Of a stretch of 5,329 bases of DNA, positions 1 to 5,329 are shown in pieces (position 1 is the stretch's first letter; each line of letters opens with the position of its first letter). The translations under genes were made by a program, and so were the position numbers. This DNA comes from Acetobacteraceae bacterium (GTDB lineage: Bacteria > Pseudomonadota > Alphaproteobacteria > Acetobacterales > Acetobacteraceae), in assembly GCA_003506895.1 (NCBI GenBank), contig DNXO01000092.1, positions 14,770 through 20,098 on the forward strand, given 5' to 3'. The notes under the pieces were generated by a model. It did not search any database. It saw only the letters and a program-made list of their open reading frames with translations, and was not told the origin of the DNA.

Positions 1-1
1 C

Positions 2-550
2 CCGTTCGCCTGCATCGCCGCCGGGATCGCCAGCCTGTGGGGTCCCGCCCATGGCGGCGCGAATGAGGCGGTGTTGAAGATGTTGGCCGAGATCGGTCAC
101 ACCAGCAACATCAAGCAGTTCCTGGCCGACGTGAAGGACAAGGACAACCACACCAAGCTGATGGGCTTCGGCCACCGGGTCTATAAGAACTACGACCCGC
201 GGGCGAAGATCATCCAGAAGGCCTGCCACGATGTGTTGCAGGAACTGGGGATCAAGGGCGATCCGCTGCTGGATCTGGCGATGGAGCTGGAGAAGATCGC
301 GCTGAACGACCCGTATTTCGTCGATCGCAAGCTGTACCCGAACGTCGATTTCTATTCGGGGATCATCCTGAAGGCGATGGGCTTCCCCACCAGCATGTTC
401 ACCGCCCTGTTCGCCGTCTCTCGCACCGTCGGCTGGGTCAGCCAGTGGAAAGAGATGATGGAAGACCCGCAGCAGCGCATCGGCCGCCCGCGCCAGATCT
501 ACACCGGCGCACCCCGGCGGGATTACGTGGCCACCACACAACGCGGCTGA
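2..550 (+). CDS. gltA: Citrate synthase, C-terminal part (5' end outside window)
   Basis: Citrate synthase condenses acetyl-CoA and oxaloacetate into citrate plus CoA, the entry step of the cytoplasmic TCA cycle. The reading frame is open from base 2 (PFACIAAGIASLWGPAHGG) and ends with TGA at 548-550, giving the last 182 residues of a protein normally about 430 aa long. All three catalytic residues of the family are visible: the first His in GPAHGGANEA (codon 50-52, E. coli His264), the second His in GFGHRVYK (173-175, His305) and the Asp in YPNVDFYSG (347-349, Asp362). Arginines in SRTVGW and GRPRQIYTG match the substrate-binding arginines. The length and the GFGHRVYKNYDPRA style point to the hexameric, NADH-sensitive type II enzyme; that is family knowledge and was not tested here. 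A strong terminator follows 36 bp after the stop, so this is the end of its transcript. There is no sign of damage. Confidence 0.97.
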   Translation, partial: PFACIAAGIASLWGPAHGGANEAVLKMLAEIGHTSNIKQFLADVKDKDNHTKLMGFGHRVYKNYDPRAKIIQKACHDVLQELGIKGDPLLDLAMELEKIALNDPYFVDRKLYPNVDFYSGIILKAMGFPTSMFTALFAVSRTVGWVSQWKEMMEDPQQRIGRPRQIYTGAPRRDYVATTQRG

Positions 551-586
551 CCTCAGCCGGACCGGCTCCGTCCAGCCATCCTAACC

Positions 587-626
587 AAAGCCGGCGTCTC
601 GATGGGACGCCGGCTTTTCTATTTTT
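587..626 (+). terminator. Rho-independent terminator of gltA
   Basis: A perfect 12-bp stem pairs AAAGCCGGCGTC (587-598) with GACGCCGGCTTT (606-617) around a 7-base loop. It is followed by a T-rich tail (TTTTCTATTTTT, 615-626). It lies 36 bp past the gltA stop. On the opposite strand the stem lacks a following T run, so it acts mainly on rightward transcripts. Confidence 0.93.
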
Positions 627-644
627 GCAATCTTTGGTTGCAAT
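625..644. repeat. Two direct TTGCAAT boxes next to the gltA terminator
   Basis: TTGCAAT occurs at 625-631 and again at 638-644, 13 bp start to start. Each copy contains the palindrome TTGCAA. The pair sits between the terminator tail and the TGAAATTTCA palindromes and overlaps both by a base or more. It could be a pair of protein-binding half sites or chance in an AT-rich stretch; no regulator can be named. Confidence 0.4.
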
Positions 645-672
645 TGAAATTTCATCCAGTGAAATTTCAATT
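642..672. repeat. Doubled palindrome: TGAAATTTCA twice, forming a 13-bp inverted repeat
   Basis: The 10-bp perfect palindrome TGAAATTTCA occurs at 645-654 (preceding base T) and at 660-669, 15 bp start to start. The flanks extend the symmetry: AATTGAAATTTCA (642-654) is the exact reverse complement of TGAAATTTCAATT (660-672), with a 5-base centre TCCAG. The element can therefore be read as two dimer operators about one and a half helical turns apart, or as one long hairpin. No T run follows on the + strand, so a second terminator is unlikely. It is placed between the gltA terminator and the next + strand gene, which suits an operator. The protein that would bind is unknown. Confidence 0.6.
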
Positions 673-737
673 CTCGCCGACACTCCCGAAGACGCCAGCC
701 GACCCGCCCTTGGGTAAGATGTTAAGATCTTCCCCTA

Positions 738-746
738 TGTTATTAT
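738..746 (+). promoter_or_regulatory. Possible extended -10 promoter element
   Basis: TGTTATTAT matches the extended -10 pattern TGnTATAAT with one mismatch in the hexamer (TATTAT). No good -35 hexamer lies 16-18 bp upstream, which extended -10 promoters can tolerate. A start near 752-754 would place the competing hairpins at 768-853 inside the transcript leader. GC-rich alphaproteobacteria often have poorly recognisable promoters, so this remains weak. Confidence 0.3.
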
Positions 747-767
747 AGGATTGCGATTTATCCTGGC

Positions 768-853
768 CGGGTCGTTGCATTCTATCTCTTGACAGGCGCC
801 TGGACGGCCTTCGCCTGCGACCCGTGACGAGTCGAATCTGTCAAGATTTTTTT
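768..853 (+). promoter_or_regulatory. Possible attenuator-like leader or small RNA end, with U7 tail
   Basis: TCTTGACAG (787-795) is the exact reverse complement of CTGTCAAGA (838-846), and seven T (847-853) follow the right arm directly, as in an intrinsic terminator with a large 42-base loop. A second set of pairings competes with it. CGGGTCG (768-774) pairs with CGACCCG (818-824) and encloses CAGGCG (793-798) pairing with CGCCTG (812-817). The two folds share bases 793-795 and otherwise cross, so they cannot form together as simple stems. That is the geometry of an attenuator or of a short structured RNA, about 120 bp before the next + strand gene. The pairings are seen directly; the function is inference. 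Confidence 0.35.
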
Positions 854-970
854 CATCATTTGGAACCCGCATGTTGCACACTATTTCGTGATGTTAACAC
901 ACCATGCGAAAGGCAATTTTGGTAATACACGCATAGGTTGCATTTGACCGAAATGCTTAGGATGAAACCG

Positions 971-1600
971 ATGCGGGGAACCCTTTCTCTCGATCTGCTG
1001 GTAAAAAGCCGCCTCAAGCGGTGGGGACAACGTCCGCCGGGCGTCAAGCCAAGGCGCGGTAAGGAGGCCTGGCTCCGTGGCCGTCCATCCGAGGACGAAG
1101 CCAGAATTAGCAGCCCGTTTTTGAAAATCCCCGGCAGCAGCCGTTTGCGAACGCTTCCCGATGGTCTGTGGCTGAACTTTGGCGGCACATTCGCGGATCC
1201 GTTTGTCGATATCCTCGCCATCGAGGCGTGCAGCACGATCCAGAACCTGCTCGACAAACGCTCGCGCTTCGCCCCCAGCACCCACTCGACGATGTGCCTC
1301 TGCCCGATCGAGTGGCTGCTGGCGCCCATCACCCCCGACGACCCGACGCCGCGGTGGCGCACGACCGGGATCTTCATCCACGAGCCATACACCGATACCG
1401 CGATACCGGTCAGGGAGATGCGGGTCCTGTATGGCTTGAAAAGCGACCACTACAAAGGCTTCGCCCGGCACCAGCTTCCCCATGCGCACGAATTTTTCGT
1501 GCCCATGGAAACACTGACCGAGGAAAACAGCGAAGATAACCCGGCCCTTCGCGCGCTGATCGCCCGCACCTCGGTTTCAGCGAACTTCTTCGCACCCTAG
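971..1600 (+). CDS. Uncharacterised protein, about 209 aa
   Basis: I do not recognise this protein. The frame is open from TTG at 938 to TAG at 1598-1600. ATG 971 is preferred because AGGA (959-962) sits 8 bp upstream; ATG 953 and ATG 962 are alternatives. From 971 the product is basic for about 45 residues (SRLKRWGQRPPGVKPRRGKEAW). A core follows with PDGLWLNFGGTFADPFVDILAIEA, then a CLC pair (TMCLCPIEWLLAPI), then a histidine-rich stretch (HQLPHAHEFF) and an acidic C-terminal section ending ARTSVSANFFAP. No signal peptide or clear membrane helix is visible. Third codon positions are about 90 percent G/C in the middle, which supports this strand over the two opposing open frames, but only about 64 percent in the first third, where codon use is looser. 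The gene stands alone: its 5' region is the long spacer after gltA, and it ends 19 bp from the convergent amidase. The His and Cys residues could bind a metal, but there is no proof. Confidence 0.65.
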   Translation: MRGTLSLDLLVKSRLKRWGQRPPGVKPRRGKEAWLRGRPSEDEARISSPFLKIPGSSRLRTLPDGLWLNFGGTFADPFVDILAIEACSTIQNLLDKRSRFAPSTHSTMCLCPIEWLLAPITPDDPTPRWRTTGIFIHEPYTDTAIPVREMRVLYGLKSDHYKGFARHQLPHAHEFFVPMETLTEENSEDNPALRALIARTSVSANFFAP

Positions 1601-1619
1601 GGGCGGGATCAGTCAGGCT

Positions 1620-2576
1620 TTAGAACAGCAGCCCCTTCTTCAGCAGGCCGTGGACGCCCTTTTCACCGTTCACGGTCTGGGTAACGTGGAAATCGACCGC
1701 CAGGGAGCAGAACTGATAGGCCTCCTGGCGCGAAAGATTGGTGCGGCTGGTGATGAAGGCGATCATCTGCCGCAGCGCGGTCTTCATCGCCACATCCAGG
1801 TCCTCATGCATGCCCATGGAGATGAAGTGGGTGGCGGTTTCAGCCCGCGGATAGCTCAGCAGCGGGTCCCGCGCACCGCCGCCCTTGTGCAAGGTGAGCT
1901 GGAACGTGCCCGTCAGGCAGATCTCCAGCGCGTTGATGCACACTTCGCCGTCGCCCTGCACACCGTGGCCGTCACCGGCCGAGAACAGCGCGCCCGGCGC
2001 CCAAACCGGCAGATACAGCGTCGAGCCTTCGCTGAGTTCCTTGTTGTCCAGGTTACCGCCATGCTCGCGTGGCTGGATGGTGGAGATCTTGCCATAGGCG
2101 GGCGGCGGGGCCACGCCCATCACGCCGAAGAATGGCGACAGATTCAGTTCGGTCCCCCATGGCAGACGGCAGGTCTTGCGGTCGCGATCGACCGGGATGT
2201 GCGACAGAAAGGTTTCGGGAAAATCCTCGGGGATGGTGCCTGCCAGCGGGCGGAAACCGCAATAGCCCCAGTCGCAACCCAGTTCGATCCTGGCGATGTG
2301 GACTTCCAGCATGTCCCCGGGTTCGGCGCCGGCGACGGCGACCGGGCCGGTGATCAGGTGGCCAGGCGCGCGTGGCACATTGGCGGCATGGATCGCGGCC
2401 AGTGCCGGTGGAATTGTCAGGCCGGAACCAGGCGGCGGCATGACTTCCGGGCCGCCTGAGACACATTCCAAAACGACCGTATCGCCGGAGTTTACCGTGA
2501 TCAACGGTGGGAAATTGGCGTCGAACACGCCCCACCTGACCGTCTCGGGGGTTGATGCGATACGATGTGTGGCCAT
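1620..2576 (-). CDS. Acetamidase/formamidase family amidohydrolase
   Basis: A protein of 318 aa of the FmdA/AmdA family, whose characterised members hydrolyse formamide or acetamide (sometimes other short amides) to the acid and ammonia in the cytoplasm. The length is normal for the bacterial single-domain form. Family landmarks in order: VNSGDTVVLECVSGGPE (about 28-44), GHLITGPVAVAGAEPGDMLEV (72-92), SPFFGVMGVAPP (147-158), the HGGNLDNKEL block (172-181), GSTLYLPVWAPGALFSAGDGHGVQGDGEV (184-212) and the C-terminal SLAVDFHVTQTVNGEKGVHG (291-310). The start is ATG at 2576-2574, giving MATHRIASTPETVRWG, with AGGGA (2587-2583 on this strand) 6 bases before it. The frame runs 33 codons further upstream, but that part looks non-coding and would invade the divergent spacer. 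The gene is divergent from the exporter and convergent with the unknown gene. The exact amide used cannot be read from sequence; many homologues annotated this way are untested. Confidence 0.93.
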   Translation of the reverse strand: MATHRIASTPETVRWGVFDANFPPLITVNSGDTVVLECVSGGPEVMPPPGSGLTIPPALAAIHAANVPRAPGHLITGPVAVAGAEPGDMLEVHIARIELGCDWGYCGFRPLAGTIPEDFPETFLSHIPVDRDRKTCRLPWGTELNLSPFFGVMGVAPPPAYGKISTIQPREHGGNLDNKELSEGSTLYLPVWAPGALFSAGDGHGVQGDGEVCINALEICLTGTFQLTLHKGGGARDPLLSYPRAETATHFISMGMHEDLDVAMKTALRQMIAFITSRTNLSRQEAYQFCSLAVDFHVTQTVNGEKGVHGLLKKGLLF

Positions 2577-2619
2577 GCGGCTTCCCTTTTTGACGCGAAC
2601 GAGAGACCCAATGCCACCA

Positions 2620-2645
2620 CATCGGTAGGGACCGCACAACCGATG
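2620..2645. promoter_or_regulatory. Inverted repeat in the divergent amidase/exporter spacer (possible operator)
   Basis: CATCGGT (2620-2626) and ACCGATG (2639-2645) are exact reverse complements separated by 12 bases. Inside, CGGT (2623-2626) also pairs with ACCG (2631-2634). The repeat lies between the amidase start (2576) and the exporter, where a regulator controlling both divergent genes would be expected to bind. If the exporter began at ATG 2648, the right arm would end only 2 bases before the start codon. No regulator gene is present in the window. Confidence 0.4.
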
Positions 2646-2757
2646 AAATGATGCCGGCGACATTAAGCCGGGCATGGTCTTCGCCGTTCCGCCATGGCAA
2701 ACCCGACGACGAGGAAAAACCGGAAACGTCCAATGACCCGTCCGACAAGCGGCCCAC

Positions 2758-2761
2758 GAGG
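2758..2761 (+). promoter_or_regulatory. Shine-Dalgarno site deciding the exporter start
   Basis: GAGG lies 6 bases before GTG 2768. The earlier in-frame starts ATG 2648 and ATG 2651 have no comparable purine-rich site upstream (the preceding bases are ACAACCGATGAA), so GTG 2768 is favoured. Confidence 0.5.
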
Positions 2762-2767
2762 CTGAGC

Positions 2768-4255
2768 GTGACTGAAACCACCGCGCCTACTGTGCCGCCG
2801 CCGCCGCATCTGTTCCACAACGTCGTGATACCGCTGATCCTGCCCGTGTTCCTGTCCTCGGCCGACGGCACGGTGGTGGCGACCGCCCTGCCCGCGATCG
2901 CCGCGTCGTTTGGCAACGTGGAATACCTGTCCTGGATCGTCGTCGCCAACCTCGTGGCCAGCACCGTCGCGGCACCGGCCTATGGACGGCTGGGCGATGC
3001 GTTCGGCCGGCGGCGCATGATGGTGGTCGCGCTGGGGATTTTCATGGCCGCATCGGCCCTGAGCGCCTTCGCCCCAAATTTCTGGCTGCTGCTGGCAGCG
3101 AGAATGCTGCAAGGCCTCGGCGGCGGCGGGTTGATGACGCTGGCCCAGGCGCTGGTCGGCGAGCATGTGCCGCCGCGCCAGCGGGGCAGCTTCCAGGGGT
3201 ATCTGTCAGCGAATATCGTGGCTGGCACCACCATCGGGCCGGTGATGGGCGGGTTCATTACCCAGGCCTGGGGCTGGCATGCCGTGTTCCTGGCCTATCT
3301 GCCGGTCGGTCTCACTGCGCTCTATTTGCTGACCCGCCTGCCGGCGGGCATGCGCGGAACCGGCGCCGCCAGCGGATTCGACCTGCCCGGCATGGTGCTT
3401 CTGGCCAGCTTCATCGTCCCCCTGCTGCTGATGGTGTCGCAACTCCAGCGCCTGAATGCGGCGGCATTGCCGGGCCTCGGCGGCCTCCTGGCGCTGACGG
3501 CGGCCGGCCTAACTGCGTTGCTGTGGCAGCAACGCCGAGCAGCCGCTCCGCTGCTGGCTTTGCCGCTGCTGCGGATTCCGGCGTTCTGGCGATCGACGGT
3601 GATGGGCGCGTGTTCGGGCGCCTCGTTATCGGCGATGATGACCTTTCTGCCGATCTATCTGCAGGTTGTCACCGGGGCGTCGCCAGCCCAATCCGGTCTG
3701 CTGCTGATCCCCCTGACCGGTGCCGTCAGCTCCGGCTCCGTGCTCACGGGTTGGCTGACCTCGCGTACCGGCCGGACAGCGATCTTTCCGGCCATCGGCC
3801 TGACCATCACCGCCGCCTCGCTTGTCGCGGCCGCCATATGGGGCCCTTCGCTAAGCCGAATCGAGTTGTCCTGGTTGCTGGCGGTTGGCGGCCTGACCCA
3901 GGGATCGGCGATGATCACCGCCCAGATAACGGTCCAGTCCATCGCCGGTCCCCGCCAACTCGGGGCAGCGGCGGCGTCGGTACAGTTGTCCCGCTCGCTG
4001 GGATCCGCGTTCGGTGCGGCCGCGGCGGGCGCCGTGCTATTTGGAATTCTGTCGCTGCTGGATGTGGATGCAGCCGGACTGTTCACGCGGATGGTTCAGT
4101 ATGGACCCGGAACGCTGGACAGTCTGGAGCCGGCCCGTCGCTCAATAGTTCTGCAGGAGGTCGCGAACGCGTTTCGCGGCGTATTCCTGACGGTGGCCTG
4201 CTTCTCCTGCACGATCGTCGCCTGTGCGGCGACGCTTTCAATCCGGAGACTTTAA
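2768..4255 (+). CDS. MFS exporter, DHA2 (14-helix, EmrB/QacA-like) family
   Basis: An inner-membrane proton-coupled major facilitator transporter of the DHA2 drug:H+ antiporter group. From GTG 2768 it is 495 aa, a typical length. Family motifs are clear (numbered from GTG): ADGTVVATALPAIAASF in helix 1 (about 32-48, the D1-type motif with its Asp), motif A GRLGDAFGRRR after helix 2 (about 73-83), motif B AARMLQGLGGGG in helix 4 (about 110-121) with its conserved Arg, and motif C-like GTTIGPVMGG in helix 5 (about 153-162). I count about 14 hydrophobic segments, the last being VFLTVACFSCTIVACAATL just before the C-terminus. The frame extends to ATG 2648, which would add a charged 40-residue tail (KPDDEEKPETSNDPSDK); this is possible but lacks a good ribosome site. 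The stop interlocks with that of the opposing small gene. No membrane-fusion partner (EmrA-like) is adjacent. The substrate is unknown; divergence from an amidase does not establish an amide-related role. Confidence 0.93.
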   Translation: MTETTAPTVPPPPHLFHNVVIPLILPVFLSSADGTVVATALPAIAASFGNVEYLSWIVVANLVASTVAAPAYGRLGDAFGRRRMMVVALGIFMAASALSAFAPNFWLLLAARMLQGLGGGGLMTLAQALVGEHVPPRQRGSFQGYLSANIVAGTTIGPVMGGFITQAWGWHAVFLAYLPVGLTALYLLTRLPAGMRGTGAASGFDLPGMVLLASFIVPLLLMVSQLQRLNAAALPGLGGLLALTAAGLTALLWQQRRAAAPLLALPLLRIPAFWRSTVMGACSGASLSAMMTFLPIYLQVVTGASPAQSGLLLIPLTGAVSSGSVLTGWLTSRTGRTAIFPAIGLTITAASLVAAAIWGPSLSRIELSWLLAVGGLTQGSAMITAQITVQSIAGPRQLGAAAASVQLSRSLGSAFGAAAAGAVLFGILSLLDVDAAGLFTRMVQYGPGTLDSLEPARRSIVLQEVANAFRGVFLTVACFSCTIVACAATLSIRRL

Positions 4256-4491
4256 CGCCGCGCGCGCACCGCGACCGCCTTCAGTTCCGCTTCGATCGCG
4301 GCCGCGAGGTCAGGATTTGCCCTCCTGATCTGGCTGGCCCGCAGGGCCGCCCCCAGATGGGCAGAGGGATGAATTTCCCATGCCTCAAAGAACAGGAGAT
4401 CAGCTTCGACCTGGGAATTGTTAACGCCTCGCAATGCCCGCTTGACCGCATGGGTAAAGGGCGGCCGAAGGTCGGTCTGAGCAGTCATCAT
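4252..4491 (-). CDS. Small hypothetical protein, 79 aa
   Basis: I do not recognise this protein. It starts with tandem ATG codons (4491-4486) preceded by AGGGA 6 bases upstream, the same kind of site as the amidase gene on this strand. It ends with TAA at 4254-4252. The sequence looks like a real small soluble helical protein: VEADLLFFEAWEIHPSAHLGAALRA (about 28-52) followed by ANPDLAAAIEAELKAVAV (58-75) and a basic tail RARR. There is no membrane helix or signal peptide. Third positions are about 68 percent G/C, somewhat below the neighbouring exporter. It lies 162 bp downstream of ahcY on the same strand, so it could be read from the ahcY transcript or from its own promoter. The open frame on the + strand across it is a shadow. 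A chance ORF is still possible. Confidence 0.6.
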   Translation of the reverse strand: MMTAQTDLRPPFTHAVKRALRGVNNSQVEADLLFFEAWEIHPSAHLGAALRASQIRRANPDLAAAIEAELKAVAVRARR

Positions 4492-4600
4492 GGGCGTTCC
4501 CTAACTAAACCTTAACTGTTGGCGACACTGACTTGCGCGGGAATGTCCAGCGGAAGACCAGCAACGGCCGACACGCTTCCACTTAGGGATGCCTAACGAG

Positions 4601-4635
4601 ATTCACCAGCTCATCCGCATGACAAGCCGGTGAAT
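4601..4635. repeat. Imperfect inverted repeat between ahcY and the small gene
   Basis: ATTCACC (4601-4607) pairs exactly with GGTGAAT (4629-4635). After one mismatch GCT (4609-4611) pairs with AGC (4625-4627), leaving a 13-base loop. It lies 19 bp past the ahcY stop, where a terminator for that gene would be expected, but on the minus strand only a mixed sequence (CTCGTTAGG) follows, so it would be a weak intrinsic terminator at best. It may instead protect the 3' end of the mRNA. Confidence 0.35.
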
Positions 4636-4653
4636 TAAATTTCGTGGAGGTAA

Positions 4654-5329
4654 TTAGTACCGGTAGAGGTCGTGCTTGAACGGCCCGCTTTCGGCTATTC
4701 CGAGGTACTCGGCCTGCTTCGTTGACAAAACCGTGAGCTTGGCTCCGACTTTCGCCAGATGCAGCGCCGCGACCTTTTCGTCGAGGTGCTTCGGCAGCGT
4801 ATAGACGGTCGAGGTGTCGTACTTGCCCTTCGGCGCGTTATACAGCTCGATCTGTGCCAGCACCTGGTTGCTGAAGCTGGCGCTCATGACGAAGCTGGGG
4901 TGACCCGTCGCGTTGCCGAGATTAACCAGCCGGCCTTCTGACAGTACGATCAAACGCTTGCCGTCCGGGAAGACAACTTCATCCACCTGCGGCTTGACGT
5001 TTTCCCACTTGTAGTTGCGAAGCGCCTCGATCTGAATTTCAGAGTCGAAATGGCCGATGTTGCAGACGATGGCACGATGCTTCATCGCGCGCATGTGATC
5101 GATCGTGATCACATCTACGTTGCCCGTCGCGGTGACGAAGATGTCGCCAAGTGACGCGGCGTCTTCCATCGTGACAACCTGGTAACCTTCCATCGCCGCC
5201 TGCAAGGCGCAGATCGGGTCGATTTCGGTCACCATCACGCGGCAGCCGGCGTTGCGCAGCGATGCCGCGGAACCCTTGCCCACGTCGCCGAAGCCGTTCA
5301 CCACGGCGACCTTGCCGGCCATCATCACG
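4654..5329 (-). CDS. ahcY: S-adenosylhomocysteine hydrolase, C-terminal half (5' end outside window)
   Basis: AhcY reversibly splits S-adenosylhomocysteine into adenosine and homocysteine with a bound NAD cofactor, keeping SAM-dependent methylation going; it acts in the cytoplasm as an oligomer. The window holds about the last 224 codons (family length roughly 430-470), ending with TAA at 4656-4654. The NAD-binding fold opens with KVAVVNGFGDVGKGSA (the GxGxxG loop), then TEIDPICALQAAMEGYQV (ribose-binding acidic residue), FVTATGNVDVIT, CNIGHFDSEI, LSEGRLVNLGNATGHPSFVMSASFSNQ, and the C-terminal cofactor tail GPFKHDLYRY, whose Lys and Tyr reach the NAD of a neighbouring subunit in known structures. 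The first GTG in the window (5328) is an internal Val codon, not a start. Sequence and codon use look normal and intact. Any SAH-sensing riboswitch would lie outside the window. Confidence 0.97.
   Translation of the reverse strand, partial: VMMAGKVAVVNGFGDVGKGSAASLRNAGCRVMVTEIDPICALQAAMEGYQVVTMEDAASLGDIFVTATGNVDVITIDHMRAMKHRAIVCNIGHFDSEIQIEALRNYKWENVKPQVDEVVFPDGKRLIVLSEGRLVNLGNATGHPSFVMSASFSNQVLAQIELYNAPKGKYDTSTVYTLPKHLDEKVAALHLAKVGAKLTVLSTKQAEYLGIAESGPFKHDLYRY

Noticed and set aside
719..748. Tiny frame with three TTA Leu codons (MLRSSPMLL) as an attenuator leader peptide
   Set aside because: It has no convincing ribosome site, it overlaps the candidate -10, and TTA codons are expected by chance in this AT-rich stretch.
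789..817. TTGACA at 789-794 as a -35 promoter box
   Set aside because: The hexamer is perfect, but the correctly spaced position holds CGCCTG, not a -10. The bases are better explained as the left arm of the 787-795/838-846 stem.
1060..1079. TAAGGAGG followed by GTG at 1077, like a strong translation start
   Set aside because: The GTG is in another frame and reaches a stop after 15 codons. In the gene's own frame the bases encode Lys-Glu with no start codon at the right distance.
856..1489. Two open frames on the minus strand opposite the unknown gene (178 and 202 codons)
   Set aside because: Third-position G/C favours the + strand frame in 1200-1500. The minus products are Arg/Gly/Ala-rich in the manner of shadow frames and contain no recognisable motif.
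1600..1636. GGGGC/GCCCC pairing between the convergent unknown gene and the amidase as a shared terminator
   Set aside because: Only 5-6 bp with a 26-base loop, partly inside the amidase coding end, and without a real T run.
1650..2459. Long + strand open frame of 269 codons across the amidase
   Set aside because: It lies antisense to a clearly recognised acetamidase/formamidase gene and has no family features; long antisense frames are common in GC-rich DNA.
3523..4515. 330-codon + strand frame overlapping the end of the exporter and crossing the small gene
   Set aside because: It is out of frame with the well-supported exporter, and the translation has no membrane segments or motifs; it is a high-GC shadow.
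4646..4700. GGAGG on the + strand after ahcY as the start of a + strand gene
   Set aside because: No start codon lies at a suitable distance, and the region ahead is the ahcY coding sequence on the other strand.

Overview
The window comes from a GC-rich bacterial chromosome. An alphaproteobacterium is most likely, possibly in the Rhodospirillales/Acetobacteraceae. This rests on the style of the hexameric type II citrate synthase (C-terminal motif GAPRRDYV), on the S-adenosylhomocysteine hydrolase, and on high GC at third codon positions. The lineage is inferred from sequence feel, not from any search.

Layout, left to right. (1) 1-550, + strand: the last 182 codons of citrate synthase (gltA), followed by a strong intrinsic terminator at 587-626. 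(2) 551-970: about 400 bp without a gene and AT-richer than its surroundings. It holds two TTGCAAT boxes, a doubled perfect palindrome (TGAAATTTCA twice), a possible extended -10 promoter, and a terminator-like structure ending in seven T that competes with an alternative fold. (3) 971-1600, + strand: an uncharacterised protein of about 209 aa. (4) 1620-2576, - strand: a complete acetamidase/formamidase-family amidohydrolase, convergent with gene 3. (5) 2577-2767: the divergent control region between the amidase and a transporter, with a 7-12-7 inverted repeat. (6) 2768-4255 (or from 2648), + strand: a 14-helix DHA2-type major facilitator drug/solute exporter. (7) 4252-4491, - strand: a 79-aa hypothetical protein whose stop codon interlocks with that of the transporter in one TTAA. 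(8) 4654-5329, - strand: the C-terminal half of S-adenosylhomocysteine hydrolase (ahcY), cut by the window edge.

Two core metabolic genes (TCA cycle entry and the activated methyl cycle) flank a short accessory stretch: an orphan protein, an amidase, an exporter and a small orphan protein. The amidase and exporter are divergent and could be co-regulated, but nothing proves a shared substrate. No mobile element, CRISPR array, tRNA or rRNA was seen. The part most worth a second look is the 551-970 intergenic region together with the unknown gene it precedes. I found no convincing new multi-gene system.
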